DNA of 64,000 nt from Hofstenia miamia (Eukaryota > Xenacoelomorpha > Acoela), in NCBI GenBank assembly GCA_004352715.1, contig SCFE01000115.1:1304046-1368045 (forward strand), given 5' to 3'. Position 1 is the first letter of the stretch. Every line of letters starts with the position of its first letter. The notes under the pieces were generated by a model, which saw only the letters and a program-made list of their open reading frames with translations, ran no database searches and was not told the DNA's origin. Of the stretch, positions 43,936-55,255 are shown piece by piece. The translations under genes were made by a program, and so were the position numbers.

Positions 43936-44961
43936 AAATTTATATCAAAAAATGTAAATATTTTAGTTTTTCCAACTGTGTTTTATTTAGACATGTAGAA
44001 TTATAAACATTTTTTATTATTAACAACACCCATGTAATTAAATCTAGAACATTATACATATAGATTATTTTTTCACTAAATTATGTAAAATTAACTATGT
44101 TTAACATAAAGTCTCTTTTTATTACAAGTTACAATAGCATTAGTAAAATTTTTTAAAAAATACATGTAAACACTAAAATTATCATTTGCTTAAATTACAA
44201 GATCAATTATCTTTTTAGTGTTTATTACAAACTGGATTAACAATGTAGGAAAATTCCTGGTTTTGCAAAATACATGTTCACAAAAGTCAAATTCATATTA
44301 GCATTCATTGAAATTGAAAAATAATAACAAATAATAATAATAACATCTAAAACCTAATTAAATCAATAATGATTGCATTGTGCACCTTACTTGTAGATTA
44401 GAAATTGAAATTGCACCTAATACTTTGGTCAAACATAAAACTGTGAAATGATTTTTTCCAACTAAGCAAAAATTTGTTATTTAATATAATTAACTTTCTA
44501 ATTTGTTATTTAATATAATTAACTTTCTTTTAATTGATATTCATTCATTTATTATTATTATGAACTGAAATAAAATATCAGTGATATATCAAATTATTTT
44601 TTGATAAATGTGAGTAGAATGAAATTGTCTGTAAGGTCTTTATTCTAACACATCAAAATTCCAATTAAATTTATCATTATGCTTTAACTTGATTATAAAT
44701 TACTAATCACTCTCTCACTAGTTTTCTAATCACATAGTTTGTTGTTAATTTATTTACCATAATGCCTTGTTTGAAATCTAATGTGTTTTTCAAAGTATGT
44801 GGAAATATTACAACAGCATTTACTATATTAAAGAATTGTTAATTTTATTGGATAAAAAATTATATGAAATTATAGTACAACATTCAAAGGAAATGTTTTC
44901 CTGTTTCTCACACAACATTCAGAATGCTTTTAACTGGTAAGAATTCAATTTCCATCACATT
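43936..44961. other. No gene recognised
   Basis: Very AT-rich, with a short direct duplication at about 44468-44526 (AATTTGTTATTTAATATAAT twice). Nothing else supported. Confidence 0.5.
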
Positions 44962-45276
44962 GCATTTACAGAAGGAAGCCTAACAAATGAACAAATGATG
45001 TCTTTAATTGAATCTCTGAATTTATCATGTAGAAAGGAAACAGGATTTTGAGCATGTGATAAAATGAACTGTGAGCTTTTAAGTTGTTTAATTTCTCAAC
45101 CTGTGGAAAATTTATTTGATTATGGTCATTGATATCCACAAAACTATGAAAACTCTACAGACTGTATAAAAGACTATTATAAATTTGGATGCCAAATGAA
45201 CACTCCATGAAGTATATTATTATCTCCATTTACTAATAATTGTAAATGTAAGAAATTTGTTGTGAAACCATTGTAG
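44962..45276 (+). pseudogene. Unrecognised Cys-rich frame interrupted only by TGA
   Basis: A 105-codon plus-strand frame ends at TAG (45274-45276) and holds three internal stops, all TGA (45049, 45130, 45208). Between them the sequence looks protein-like: ACDKMNCELLSCLISQPVEN, YPQNYENSTDCIKDYYKFGC, NNCKCKKFVV. There are nine Cys. No ATG in frame precedes the conserved-looking part apart from an internal one, and a TAA lies upstream. I cannot name the family. Decay of Trp TGG codons to TGA would explain the pattern. Confidence 0.35.
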
Positions 45277-45639
45277 CTAATAATTAATCCTTTTTGTTTT
45301 CTTGTCTATTATTGATTTATAAAACATATTAACTAGTACATGTAGAATGCATCTGTGGAAGCATGTATTTAATTTGAAAATTATTTTTACTTGGAAATAT
45401 TTATTGATTAAAAAGAAGTTTTTATTTTTGCAATTTAAATGTGCTGTATGTGAAACAGGTCTTTTTCTCAATGTTTGAAAATAATTGTTAGTTACTATTG
45501 TTCATAAAGAAAATAGAAATAAAATGTAATTCCAACAATGTAAATTTTTTGTATATAGAATGTCAATGGTATTTAAAAATTATGTAATATGACTAGAAAA
45601 ATTGTTACATTTTGAACAATTATAACCTCATGAAATTTT

Positions 45640-45925
45640 CAAAAATTGCTCACCCTCTCAAAAAATTGGTTACATTTAAACAATGCCAACAAAACATTCC
45701 AATGACATCAGAGATACACTCCCTGCCAATTTACGCAGCCAATTATTTATGTAATATGTATAAAAAAATTGGTTACATTTTAAACAATAGACTACAAACA
45801 AATGTATTTGCCAACAAATATTATAACAAAAGAGAATATGTTCCAATGATGTCAGAGATATACAGACAGCCAAAGAACACAATTACATCATAGCCATGCC
45901 AGACATGCCTGCCAGGGTCAAAGGT
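45640..45925. repeat. Extra partial copies of the inverted-repeat terminus
   Basis: Two related units (about 45657-45720 and 45764-45870) share ATTGGTTACATTT, AAACAATA and CCAATGA[TC][AG]TCAGAGATA with the outer end of the 41.6-kb arm. The similarity runs on through ACAATTACATCA to CCAGGGTCAAAG, as at about 41690-41730. So the terminal sequence of the palindrome is an interspersed repeat family. Confidence 0.65.
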
Positions 45926-46094
45926 AAAAAATATCCATGAACTTCACAGGATATAACTACTGGAAACTGAACAATGGTGATGTTGTGAGTAGTTTGATAA
46001 TGCTTCATTGTAAGTTCAAAAAGAGAAAAAGCCCCTCATTAAAGGACTGAGGAATTTCATGGATTTTAATGGTAAACTTTGGTAACACAGAATG

Positions 46095-47027
46095 TCAGTT
46101 AAAGTGATTAACAATTTCACTTCCACTAGCTTCAAGTTGAAGAATTTATTGATTGAACCATGGCCAGCATATTGTCACAGACCAGATAGGCTCACTCAGA
46201 GGCTTTGGTGTGTTAATACAGAAACAATTGGCACAACTGAAGTGTTGACAAGCACTGGAGGTGAAGGTGTGAAACTTGAAGCACAATGACTGGGGGTAGC
46301 TAAGGTAGTTAACATTGACACTTACTTAAGTTAAAGCAGGCTGTGTAAATGTGGGACTGCAGCTTGTGAAAGAAGTAACTGGCATTACAAATTTAGGTAT
46401 CAAAGAATCAGTAGTAGGCATACTGGAGGCACCAGGAAGGTGCACCAAAACAAGTTGAATAACAGTATTAGTAAAATGAGTACTGAAAGCATTGAGGGAT
46501 TCATTAAGAATATTGTGAGTTGCATACTATGAGATTTCAGATGGGGGAGAAGGCTAGTGAGGACGTGTGCTCTTCTGATAAGCTGGTTGCAGAGGCACAG
46601 AGGGTGGAGGGGTAAGATTCTGAATCTGCAATTCCAGAGAAGTGATAGCATTGATTTGTCTTTTCTCCTTCTGCAACACTTCAGAGGTTTGTAGCCATAG
46701 TTCAGCCTTCAAAGAATTGACATGCTGTTCAGAATTGGCTCACATCATGGTTTGCTGTAAGAGAGCTTCTTTGAGTTGTTCAATCTCCACCACTTATGGG
46801 TCTAAGTGTTGCAAGATAGCATTGCATAGAAGAAACAGACTGGGAGGAACATTGGCTGGGTTGAACATTCATTGAATAACCACTGGTGGTGGTTGAGTAA
46901 ATTGAGAGGGTAGAGATATGTTGATTAATATTCCATTGGTGCAATGGGTAGCATCCTGGCCACCTACACTTGCACAGGGGATGCTCTATGAGGGTTTCCC
47001 ATTATGAGAAAAACCATCCATATTCAT
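46095..47027 (-). pseudogene. gag-like pseudogene of an LTR retrotransposon
   Basis: From an ATG at 47027 the minus strand reads MNMDGFSHNGKPS then, past several stops and shifts, a Pro-rich segment (PSQFTQPPPVVIQ), a coiled-coil-like stretch (VEIEQLKEALLQQTM; SEVLQKEKRQINAITSLEL) and another Pro/Ser segment (TPPPSVPLQPAY). It lies directly downstream of an LTR-like sequence in the same orientation, separated by a leader of about 230 bp that begins AGGTGACCCTACC, similar to a primer-binding site. Position and composition suggest gag, but no zinc knuckle was seen and no protease or pol was found downstream. Confidence 0.4.
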
Positions 47028-47259
47028 TAGAACAATAAAAGAAAAGAATCAAGAAAAATTCAGTAACAATCCAAAAACAATTTGAGAGTGTACTCCAGAG
47101 AGTTTAGTAGACAAAACTAAAATGGTAGACAATGTGGTGTAGGGGTTCAGTACTAAATCAAAATGCTAGAAGAAAGAAACAACAACAAGGTAACAACAGA
47201 AATGAGCTTGGAACATCATCTGAGCTCAGTGACAGCTCTAGATTATGGTAGGGTCACCT

Positions 47260-48207
47260 TGTAGAATCACAGGGAGCTCACCCTACTACAGTGGTACTGG
47301 GGAACTCAATGGTTAAACAGAAGGTTGCAAAGGCTACCATTGTAGTGAGTGACCCACATTTGAACTGAAAAACAAAGATATCAGTAATTTGCCATTGTAA
47401 CAAAGTAACAGTAAAGGTCCACCAAGGACTCACTTCCAAGGATGACCAACTCACATGGCATCACACTAAAGCAGTATCCATGAAGAGAATTCCAAACTTG
47501 CAAAAGGTGCTTACTTATGTGTCTCTAGTTGTTAATTTCTATCACAATAAAATGTTTCTCATTAGTTCTTATTTTCTCAGCTCATGTAATAATAATAACA
47601 CCATTTAATTGCCACATTAGCCAATGGCTTAATATCATCACAGTGTAAGGTGTTAAATGCATGCTCAAATTGCAAATGATCAATAAAAAGTTCTTATTCC
47701 CTACATGTAATTGTATACCTAACATACTTCCATCCACAATTTGGGCTGCTTGCCAGAATAAAGCATGTTGTCACCCTAAACTCAGAGGAATAACTCCCAA
47801 ATTTTGCCAGAGACTTAAGCATCTATTATAACAAGATACATAATAATGCTCAAACTGAGGTTAGCAATAATAAATAAAAGCAAAAAGCAAATGCAATTGA
47901 GTGAGACAAAGTTTATTTTGCATCCTTACTACAAGTTTCTCAAGTATTTATACAAAATTATTGAATTATTACCTGTAATTGTTTCACTTTTTGCAATCAC
48001 AATTTTCCTCAAAAAATTAAAGAGCAATAACACATTACATAATTTCAATGGGAGAAACAATTATAAGATCAAAATATTACACTAGAAATTTAAAATATAA
48101 AATCATTTACATCAATGTGACATCATTAGCAACAATTAGAGCAAGATTTAGCTCAAAATTACAAAGTTAATTAAATTGAAAAAAGGAGGGCCCTGGGTGA
48201 CTCTACA
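47260..48207 (-). repeat. LTR-like sequence, copy 1 (about 950 bp)
   Basis: On the minus strand it runs from TGTAGAGTCACCCAGG to CTGTGATTCTACA (TG...CA). It is a diverged counterpart of 49641-50562: shared blocks in order include GATGACCAA[CT]TCA[CT]ATGGC, TTAATTTCTATC, AGCCAATGGC, ATCATCACAGTGT and ATTATTACCTG. The gag-like frame follows it in the same orientation. Flanking duplication is not evident. Confidence 0.6.
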
Positions 48208-48469
48208 TTATCATGCATTGATGTACACAATGGTCAACTTCATAAAATTGTGTCTTGTCATTTGAAATGCCTTCAAACTTTTCAAAATAGATGTGCCATG
48301 TTAGTTTTAAATCTAAGCTACTGGGAAAGAATATCTGCAGCAAATTTGGAGTTGCACTAGTTGAGAGTGAAACAAAGGATTGTGTACAAAATTTGTCTAA
48401 TAACTTGGAAATTGCTTCATGGAATGGGACCTCTATACCTAACTGAATTGCTGCATACCAATTAAACAA
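48208..48469 (-). pseudogene. Unrecognised protein-like frame
   Basis: The minus strand gives MFNWYAAIQLGIEVPFHEAI followed by KLLDKFC and HIYFEKFEGISNDKT. It is 88 codons in all, ending in the TAG formed by the first bases of the neighbouring LTR-like sequence (48203-48205), so it may be cut by that insertion. Codons upstream in the same frame (EISNL) are also plausible. No family recognised. Confidence 0.3.
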
Positions 48470-49163
48470 ATTTGAGATCTCAGGGATTGCTCATTATACC
48501 CAGAATGCGGAAAAATTTGACAGAAAGAGCATTTTCAGTGTGTGCTCTAACATTATTTTATGGACTACTTGATGAAGTATGTTTTGCTATAAAGTATTTA
48601 AGCATCTTAATAATATTGGCACAAGATTATTTTTATATATTTATCACTATTTAAAATTGCTAGTGCTTTAGTTTTATAGAGAAATCTTGTTCTTGCTCAG
48701 AATGTGATTAACAACATAATACCAACATTGAATATATGGTGGATAAAATTAGTAGTGGAAGGAAATTTTTAACTGTAAAATCTAAGCAGATGTCATATTA
48801 TTTTCTGGAATCATCTCTTAATAAACCAATGACAAAAATAATTAATCACTGCCTAAGAAAAGGGTGAAGTAACTAAACAAGAAGAGAGTCTATTTTTAAA
48901 ATAACAATAAACTCACAGTTTTCATTCTAAATATGTTTATTTTGCATAATCCTAAAAGGACTGCTAAAAAACCTTACTCTGCATCATTATATGATGGTTG
49001 CATGAAATGAAATCTAGATTTGAGAAATTGATGTTTACAGCATTAAAAGAGCAAGAAGAAAATAAGGTAGAATTAGAGTTAAATGTGCTTGTAGGAATCT
49101 ATAAAAACATTAAGTAAAAATTAAATGACTAAATAATAAAAAAATATTTTGTAACAAAATATT

Positions 49164-49499
49164 TTAAAAGCCAACCTCATCTTTACATACTTGAACTGTC
49201 ACATCTGTGTGGCTCTCACAAGGGTGAAATTCATTAATTTTCAACAAGGGAAGCCTATCAGGAACATAAGTAGTATCTGAATCAACAGTAAAGTTTGGAC
49301 ATTTCTTTTCAGATGTTGAAGAAATGACTCCTTCTAAGAAGTCACTTTAAGGTATTTGTCCATTAAAGAATTGATTTCACAATCTGGATATTCTTCAATT
49401 AATAAGATCATATTTGTTTTTCAACAACAATACTTGTATGTCAGAATCAATGTGAATAAAAATTTTGTGGCCAAGGGATTTTTCCAATGAAAATTTCAT
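49164..49499 (-). pseudogene. Unrecognised decayed small protein
   Basis: The minus strand from ATG 49499 reads MKFSLEKSLGHKIFIHID, slips frame in the middle (IEEYPDCEINSLMDKYLKV) and returns to VISSTSEKKCPNFTVDS then LPLLKINEFHPCESHTD, ending VGF-TAA at 49164-49166. With two compensating slips it would be about 110 residues. The composition is protein-like but I recognise no family. Confidence 0.3.
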
Positions 49500-49613
49500 T
49501 ATATTAATAAAAATTACTAACAAACTTGAAGATGCTCAATAAATTAAAAAATATTGGAATGATGATTATGAAATTTCTTTGATAAAGAAAGTGATTTTGT
49601 GGGTTTGGTTGAT

Positions 49614-49636
49614 ATATATATATATATATATATATA
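49614..49636. repeat. (TA)n microsatellite
   Basis: A TA run just left of the second LTR-like sequence. Confidence 0.9.
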
Positions 49637-49640
49637 ATAT

Positions 49641-50562
49641 TGTAGAATCGTGGGCTGGTAGGGTAACTTAACTAGAAACTTAATTGACTCTGCAGTAGGT
49701 TTAAATAGCGTTTACAGTACAGCCATGATTCTGAGAAACAGACTAACATAGAACTTATAACATATAGATGTAACATTGGTAATTCATCCAAATAACAAAA
49801 CTAATTAAGGTAAAATCCAAGATGACCAATTCATATGGCTTCCAGCTGAAGTGGAGCATCCATAAGTAAAGTGCTTAACCTATTGACTGGTGCTACCCTA
49901 TTTGTCTCACTTTTTAATTTCTATCTCACCTCAAAAAATACAGACTCTAATTTTCATTGTTATCTCTCAGCTCACTATTAAATAATCTGTAATTGCCAGA
50001 TATTTGTGCTAGCCAATGGCATGGTATCATCACAGTGTTAGGTTGTATAAGTGCATGTACTTGTTGAATTATGAACGAGAGGTTTATTATTTCCCTATAC
50101 ATGACCATATACATAACTTAGTGGGTCCACAATTCGGACTGGATAATCAACAGACCTCCAGAAGCAACTTGTCACCCCATGCTAGTGAAAGCACTCCCAA
50201 ATTGTCACTGATCTTAAGCAATAGTTTTCATAAAGATAAAATATAAATAAAAATACAATGGTAAAGATGGCAATTGAGAGTAGATAAAATCTATTAAGCG
50301 ATCGCTACAGTTCTCTCAGGTTTTATACAAAAGTTTAGTTATTACCTGCCTTTGTTTACAAAATCAGATGTCTACATAGTTTAAACATGATCAATTTCTT
50401 TTCCCTTGTAAATTCAATTTGAGCAATAATAAGCACCACCAAGGGGACATGAAATTAACAATAGCAACCTGAGATCAAAATAAATACTGACGTCATGGTG
50501 ACGTAGAAATACAAAATAATTCAAAAAGAATAAAATCGAAAAAGTCCCTGAGCAACTCTACA
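49641..50562 (-). repeat. LTR-like sequence, copy 2 (about 920 bp)
   Basis: On the minus strand it runs from TGTAGAGTTGCTCAGG to CCACGATTCTACA, with a possible 4-bp ATAT duplication on both sides (not decisive in TA-rich DNA). It is diverged from 47260-48207 throughout. TA microsatellite, not a primer-binding site, follows its 3' end, so it behaves as a solo LTR. Confidence 0.6.
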
Positions 50563-50571
50563 ATATATATA

Positions 50572-51893
50572 CTGTACTGGCTAAAAGTTTGGGAACAGTA
50601 ACCTGTCTAAAGCTTGTTTTATGCTATTTCCTAGAAACTTCATAAAATTCCTGGAATTCCTACTTTTTTCTTAGAATTTAAAATAGATTCATTTAGCCAA
50701 TAAAATTAACACAACTTTAAATTTACAAACAATACATTTTCACTGAAAAGTAGCACTATCATTATTTTTTGAAATATGGTCTGTGGTAGTGAAATTTCAC
50801 AACCAAAGCATGCTCAAACTCATATCTTGTATGAGGAGGGGTACAATTATCATGCTATGGCTGTTAGAATGAACATGTCAGTTTCTTTAGTATCCAAAAA
50901 TGTTACTCACAGTGACAACCCCTCAACCTGAGCTTCTCATTCACCATTACATCATCAATCAACCATTCTTTTCATCTTCTGAAGTCAAACCAAATCTAGG
51001 TGTGGTAATGCAGAATGCATCAATATGCACCATTAGGTGTTAATTGAATACTACATTTAACCTACCATCATGCAAACCAGCAGCAAAACCATAATTATCT
51101 TCAAAGAACATTTGAGACTGGTTACACTTCTGCAGGCAATACCAGCACTTCACCCCTGAGATGTGGCATCCATTAATGTGTAGTGATTAATCCAAGATTG
51201 CCCAGTTTACATCATATTGGCCACATGTTCAATGACTAAGAAACAAAAGATTCAACACATGTTACATGCAACAAACTGTCCACTAAGCATTTTCTGTTAT
51301 AATTTAGGTTGCCATAACTGTGAATGGGCATGATGGTCTGCATTTTGTTCCTCACAACAAGACAGTCACAGCCATGGCCTACTTCAATATAATTCAGGAG
51401 AAAGTTATCATGATTATGCAGCTTTGTGGAACATCTGTACTACAACAAGATGGTGCTCCTTGCCACAGCACCAAAGTTTTGATACAGTGGATTGCATCAC
51501 AAGACTTTCAGCTGCTTGAGAAATGGCCAGGAACCTCCTCAATGTCATATAAAATTGCTGGCATCACATCAAAAACTGTCTGAGGAAGCACCAATGCATA
51601 TCATTATTGATCTGAAATAGCAAATTAAAGTAGCATGGTGCACAGAGATTACTGATGATTATTGTAGAAAGCTGGTTGAAACAATGTCCAATCACATTGC
51701 TGTGTGCTTGGCCAAAAATGGTTGACATACAAAATATTAGTGAGTTTTTCTGAATTAACTATTTACTTTCTACATGGTGTTATCATATTTTTTCTATATT
51801 GTGTTATTATATTGTTTCTACATTGCACTTTTTACTGTAAAATACAAAAATTCCTCAATTTGGAAAGTGTTCCCAAACTTTTGGCCAGTACTG
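50572..51893 (+). mobile_element. Tc1-like transposon with clear inverted ends
   Basis: The left end is CTGTACTGGCTAAAAGTTTG and the reverse complement of the right end is CAGTACTGGCCAAAAGTTTG; both continue GGAACA. TA flanks (50570-50571, 51894-51895), the right one opening a (TA)n run. Length 1322 bp. Confidence 0.9.
50776..51735 (+). pseudogene. Tc1-like transposase pseudogene
   Basis: Plus-strand pieces: ILYEEGYNYHAMAVRMNMSV (helix-turn-helix), then a badly decayed centre, then GHDGLHFVPHNKTVTAMAYF and VLQQDGAPCHSTKVLIQW with the second catalytic Asp, and finally KLVETMSNHIAVCLAKNG, the usual C-terminal end before GGHTKY. In the shifted frame the motif LNPIENxW appears as LNVI-TAA-NCW: the codon expected to give the catalytic Glu is a stop. 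Many other stops exist. Confidence 0.85.
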
Positions 51894-51919
51894 TATATAT
51901 ATATATATATATATATATT
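51894..51919. repeat. (TA)n microsatellite
   Basis: A TA run starting at the right target site of the Tc1-like element. Confidence 0.95.
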
Positions 51920-52028
51920 CTTTCATTACTACATTATATTTTGCCTATAATGTTTAAGATATAGCAAATATATTGAAAAATGCTGTTTCAACATCTCTGC
52001 TTTAGAAAAACAAATCCATTGTGAATTA

Positions 52029-52845
52029 CCCAGATAACAATTTAAGGGCTAAACAACATTGTTTTGTAATGTTATATTGTTGTTTTATGTGTTAAAACAA
52101 AATTGTTTTAATGTAGAAATGGTACCATTTCATTGGTCAAAACAATGTAGGTTCAACAATATCATATTAGGTTGCATTTTGGTTGTTTTTTATGAATGAA
52201 ACAGCAATATTTTATTATTATTATATTATTTTATGTTGTCACATTATATTTTTAGCATTACCTTTATATTGAAAATAGTATTTTTATATTGCTAACCTGT
52301 TTAAACATTGCTGTTTAAACAAACACAAAACCCAACAAAGGGCAAACCACTAGCTTTGAGATACTGTCAAGCATATTCAATACAAACATTTGTTAAAGAT
52401 TTAAATGAATGTATTCAAGACATTCATTTAAATCAATGAGCATACAAATCTGTCAAATTTAAGAAAAATTTTAAAATCTAAAATTAAGCACAATTTCTAA
52501 ATAGTACTTTCTTAGGACATGAAAATCTCTTCATCTCAATTGTAACTAATTTTATTTAACAGTCAAAATAGGGGTGTCCAAATATTCATGAATAAATTAT
52601 TTTAAAATTTCACTTATCTGGTACATTATAATTTTTCACAAATTAAAAATTTCAAAAATTTTTCTCAAATCCTTTTTTTATATAAATGGATCTAGTAATA
52701 AACACAAGAAAGTAAGTTTTATTTGCAAGCATCTGATCACTGATTATTTATTACTAAAGATGTTATGATGTTAGTGGTTGCTGCAACAACCAAAAGATAG
52801 AAGCAACTATAAACAACATAAAAGCAACCAAAATTGTTTTCTGGA
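52029..52845. mobile_element. Possible TA-flanked MITE (about 820 bp)
   Basis: The left end is CCCAGATAACAATTT and the reverse complement of the right end is TCCAGAAAACAATTT, each next to TA. The interior has repeated ACAACATTGTT-like and GCAACAACC motifs, no coding frame. Only about 15 terminal bases pair, so moderate support. Confidence 0.45.
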
Positions 52846-53093
52846 TAGAAGCTTATTCATGTGAATAGAATCAATAAATTCAATATAATATCTTAAAAAA
52901 GTAACATATTAATAGACTTGCTGTTGAATTTAAAATAAATTTTAATTTAAGTTAACACTGAAAAGTGTTTTGAATAAATTACATATGAATATTACATTAT
53001 ATTGAAAATTTTTGTACTCCATTCTATTTACTCTTCTTTTACTTTGACAGATATCATAATTACAAATACATTGAGGTCATGTCTGTTTCTAAT

Positions 53094-53442
53094 CAGGGTT
53101 TTCAAGTTGAGTTTGAGTTACTCAGACCAAGTTTGAGTTTTTACAATTCAAATTTGAGTTCAAGTAATATTTTAAAGAAAATTCTGAGTTCAATCAATTT
53201 CTTTTATAATTCCAAGTTTTTAGGTTCAAAAATATTTATTTTGCAATAGTTCTAAGCTAAAAAATAGTTTTTTATGATTGGTAAAGTAATTGAAATTTAA
53301 AATAATTTAAATTCTAGGGTAATTTCAAGTGGATTTTTGATTGAGTTTGAGTTTTAATGATTTTTTTCTGAGTTTATCTGATTAAGTTTTATAAGCTTTT
53401 TTGAGTTTGAGTTCTTAACATTCAAAGTACTCAAAAACCCTG
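53094..53442. mobile_element. hAT-type MITE with 8-bp target duplication
   Basis: The ends are CAGGGTTTTCAAGT and GTACTCAAAAACCCTG. The flanking octamers are TTTCTAAT (53086-53093) and TCTCTAAT (53443-53450), 7 of 8 identical. The 349-bp interior is built of GAGTTTGAGTT-like repeats near both ends, as in many hAT MITEs. Confidence 0.82.
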
Positions 53443-53450
53443 TCTCTAAT

Positions 53451-55255
53451 ATTTGACATCAGATTTGGAGGAAGTGATAGCAACAATTTATTTTGATTTG
53501 TACTTTTTAGTGACATAAAAAGCCTTCAAACCAATATATGGAACCTTGAGATGGACATAGCAAGTCTTTCTGACAAAATGTACAAAAATTTTGCATGACT
53601 AAGGAATGAAAATCAATAACATTAGTAGGGTCAGTCATATCTACATTAAAATATTTATCTGAGAATTTTTTTGAAATCAAGTGTAATATTTTATCATTTA
53701 GGCTAGATTACAACTCAATAAACAACTGTTTTTAAGCCAAAGACTAAATTTTGATGTCAATTTTGATATAATTGATACCTATATCTCAATCATGCTCATT
53801 TTTTTCTTAGCAAATTTAGTCAAAATATTTTCTTTTGTCGATCTTAAGGTTATGGTTGTCGGTTTAAAGGTTCCTTATGTCATAAAAAAGTGCAAACCTT
53901 TGATTTTATTAGAATGGTTTTTGAATATGACTTTTGTATTATGTCGAAACGCCGACTTCTAATTTGTAATTCGTTTCATTTCATCAGTCAAATCAAGTCA
54001 GCGAAAATATTTTAATTGCACATTTCAATATGCAACTATTGTTAAGAATTTTCTTTTAACTAATAGCGAAATATAATGCTGTGAAAACTACTAAGCATCA
54101 TACATTAGGGATATTTAAGCAATGTTGCCATCCTTGTTGGGGAGCGCTGAAGTGCCCCCCCTTCAAAACGATATCATTTTGAGCATAATGTTAAAATGTT
54201 ATAATGTTAAGTTTTTATTTATTTGCATAAATTTCTCTTCTCAAATTTTTAGATAATTAGTATAATGCGAAAAGTCTTTTCAATCTTGTGTGCTTTTTGC
54301 TAAGGCCCGATGCTGATATGATACATCGGTTTAATAAATTCATGTATACTGAAATACTTTTTAATTCGTTCTAAGATTTATTTTTTTAATAATAGACAAC
54401 ATGAATTTTTATCATTCTATTGTCATGAAACTACACAGTATCATAAATTGATTTTATCATTAATCTACTTGAAAAAAAGTGGAGAAACTTTGTTGCCTTC
54501 GTCATATTCATGTGATCACCTCTACCACGTATTGCCCACATTTTCTTCTACTAAATGATATCCCCACCCAAAGCTATTCGCGATATTGTATTATGCCACA
54601 TTTGTTTATATTATATTTGTTTATATAACTGTATATTACAATACACCTCCACTATGATATAGTTTGAATACTTTATTGCTTAGAAGATACAGAATCATTA
54701 TTCATATCTAATTTATTACTAGTATCGAAATATAAGGATGTTAATGAAAATAAGATAATAAAATGAAATTTAACTTTAGCTTTATAATGTATTTTATTAA
54801 GCCAAAGTTTTGCTCCATGGGTACCATTTTAGAAAAATTATTATTAATAAAGGGGGTGATACACAGTCAAACTTGTGTCACATTAATTACATAATTGCTT
54901 GGCACACATATCCACAATAAGTTTGAACGTGTATCAACCCTTCAAACTTGTCCAACCTGATTTCAGCGATCTAATTGCTTTTGATTTTTCTCGTCAAACA
55001 AGTGTGCCGGATAATTAAGTTTTACAATCAAGTGTGACACGCTATCGCGGGATTAATAAAATCAATTAACCATTTGTTTTCGTAAAGCAGTGGGTAAAAC
55101 TTACGATGTATTATACAAATGTTGACAGAGAACATGGTTGTATTTCTATAGCTTTATAAATAGTTCCATGTTTGTGAAAAGTTCCTCTTTTATAAATAAG
55201 AACATGAGCATGCGTGAAGAGGAATAAATAGTTTTATTTCTACGTTTAATGTGTA
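53451..55255. other. No gene recognised
   Basis: AT-rich. A small GC-rich patch at about 54140-54170 (GGGGAGCGCTGAAGTGCCCC) resembles the GC-rich ends of the hAT MITEs in this window, but no partner end was found. Confidence 0.4.

Noticed and set aside
48208-49640. Interval considered as the internal region of one LTR retrotransposon
   Set aside because: The flanking LTR-like copies are too diverged from each other, no primer-binding site follows the right-hand copy, and no gag or pol motif is inside.
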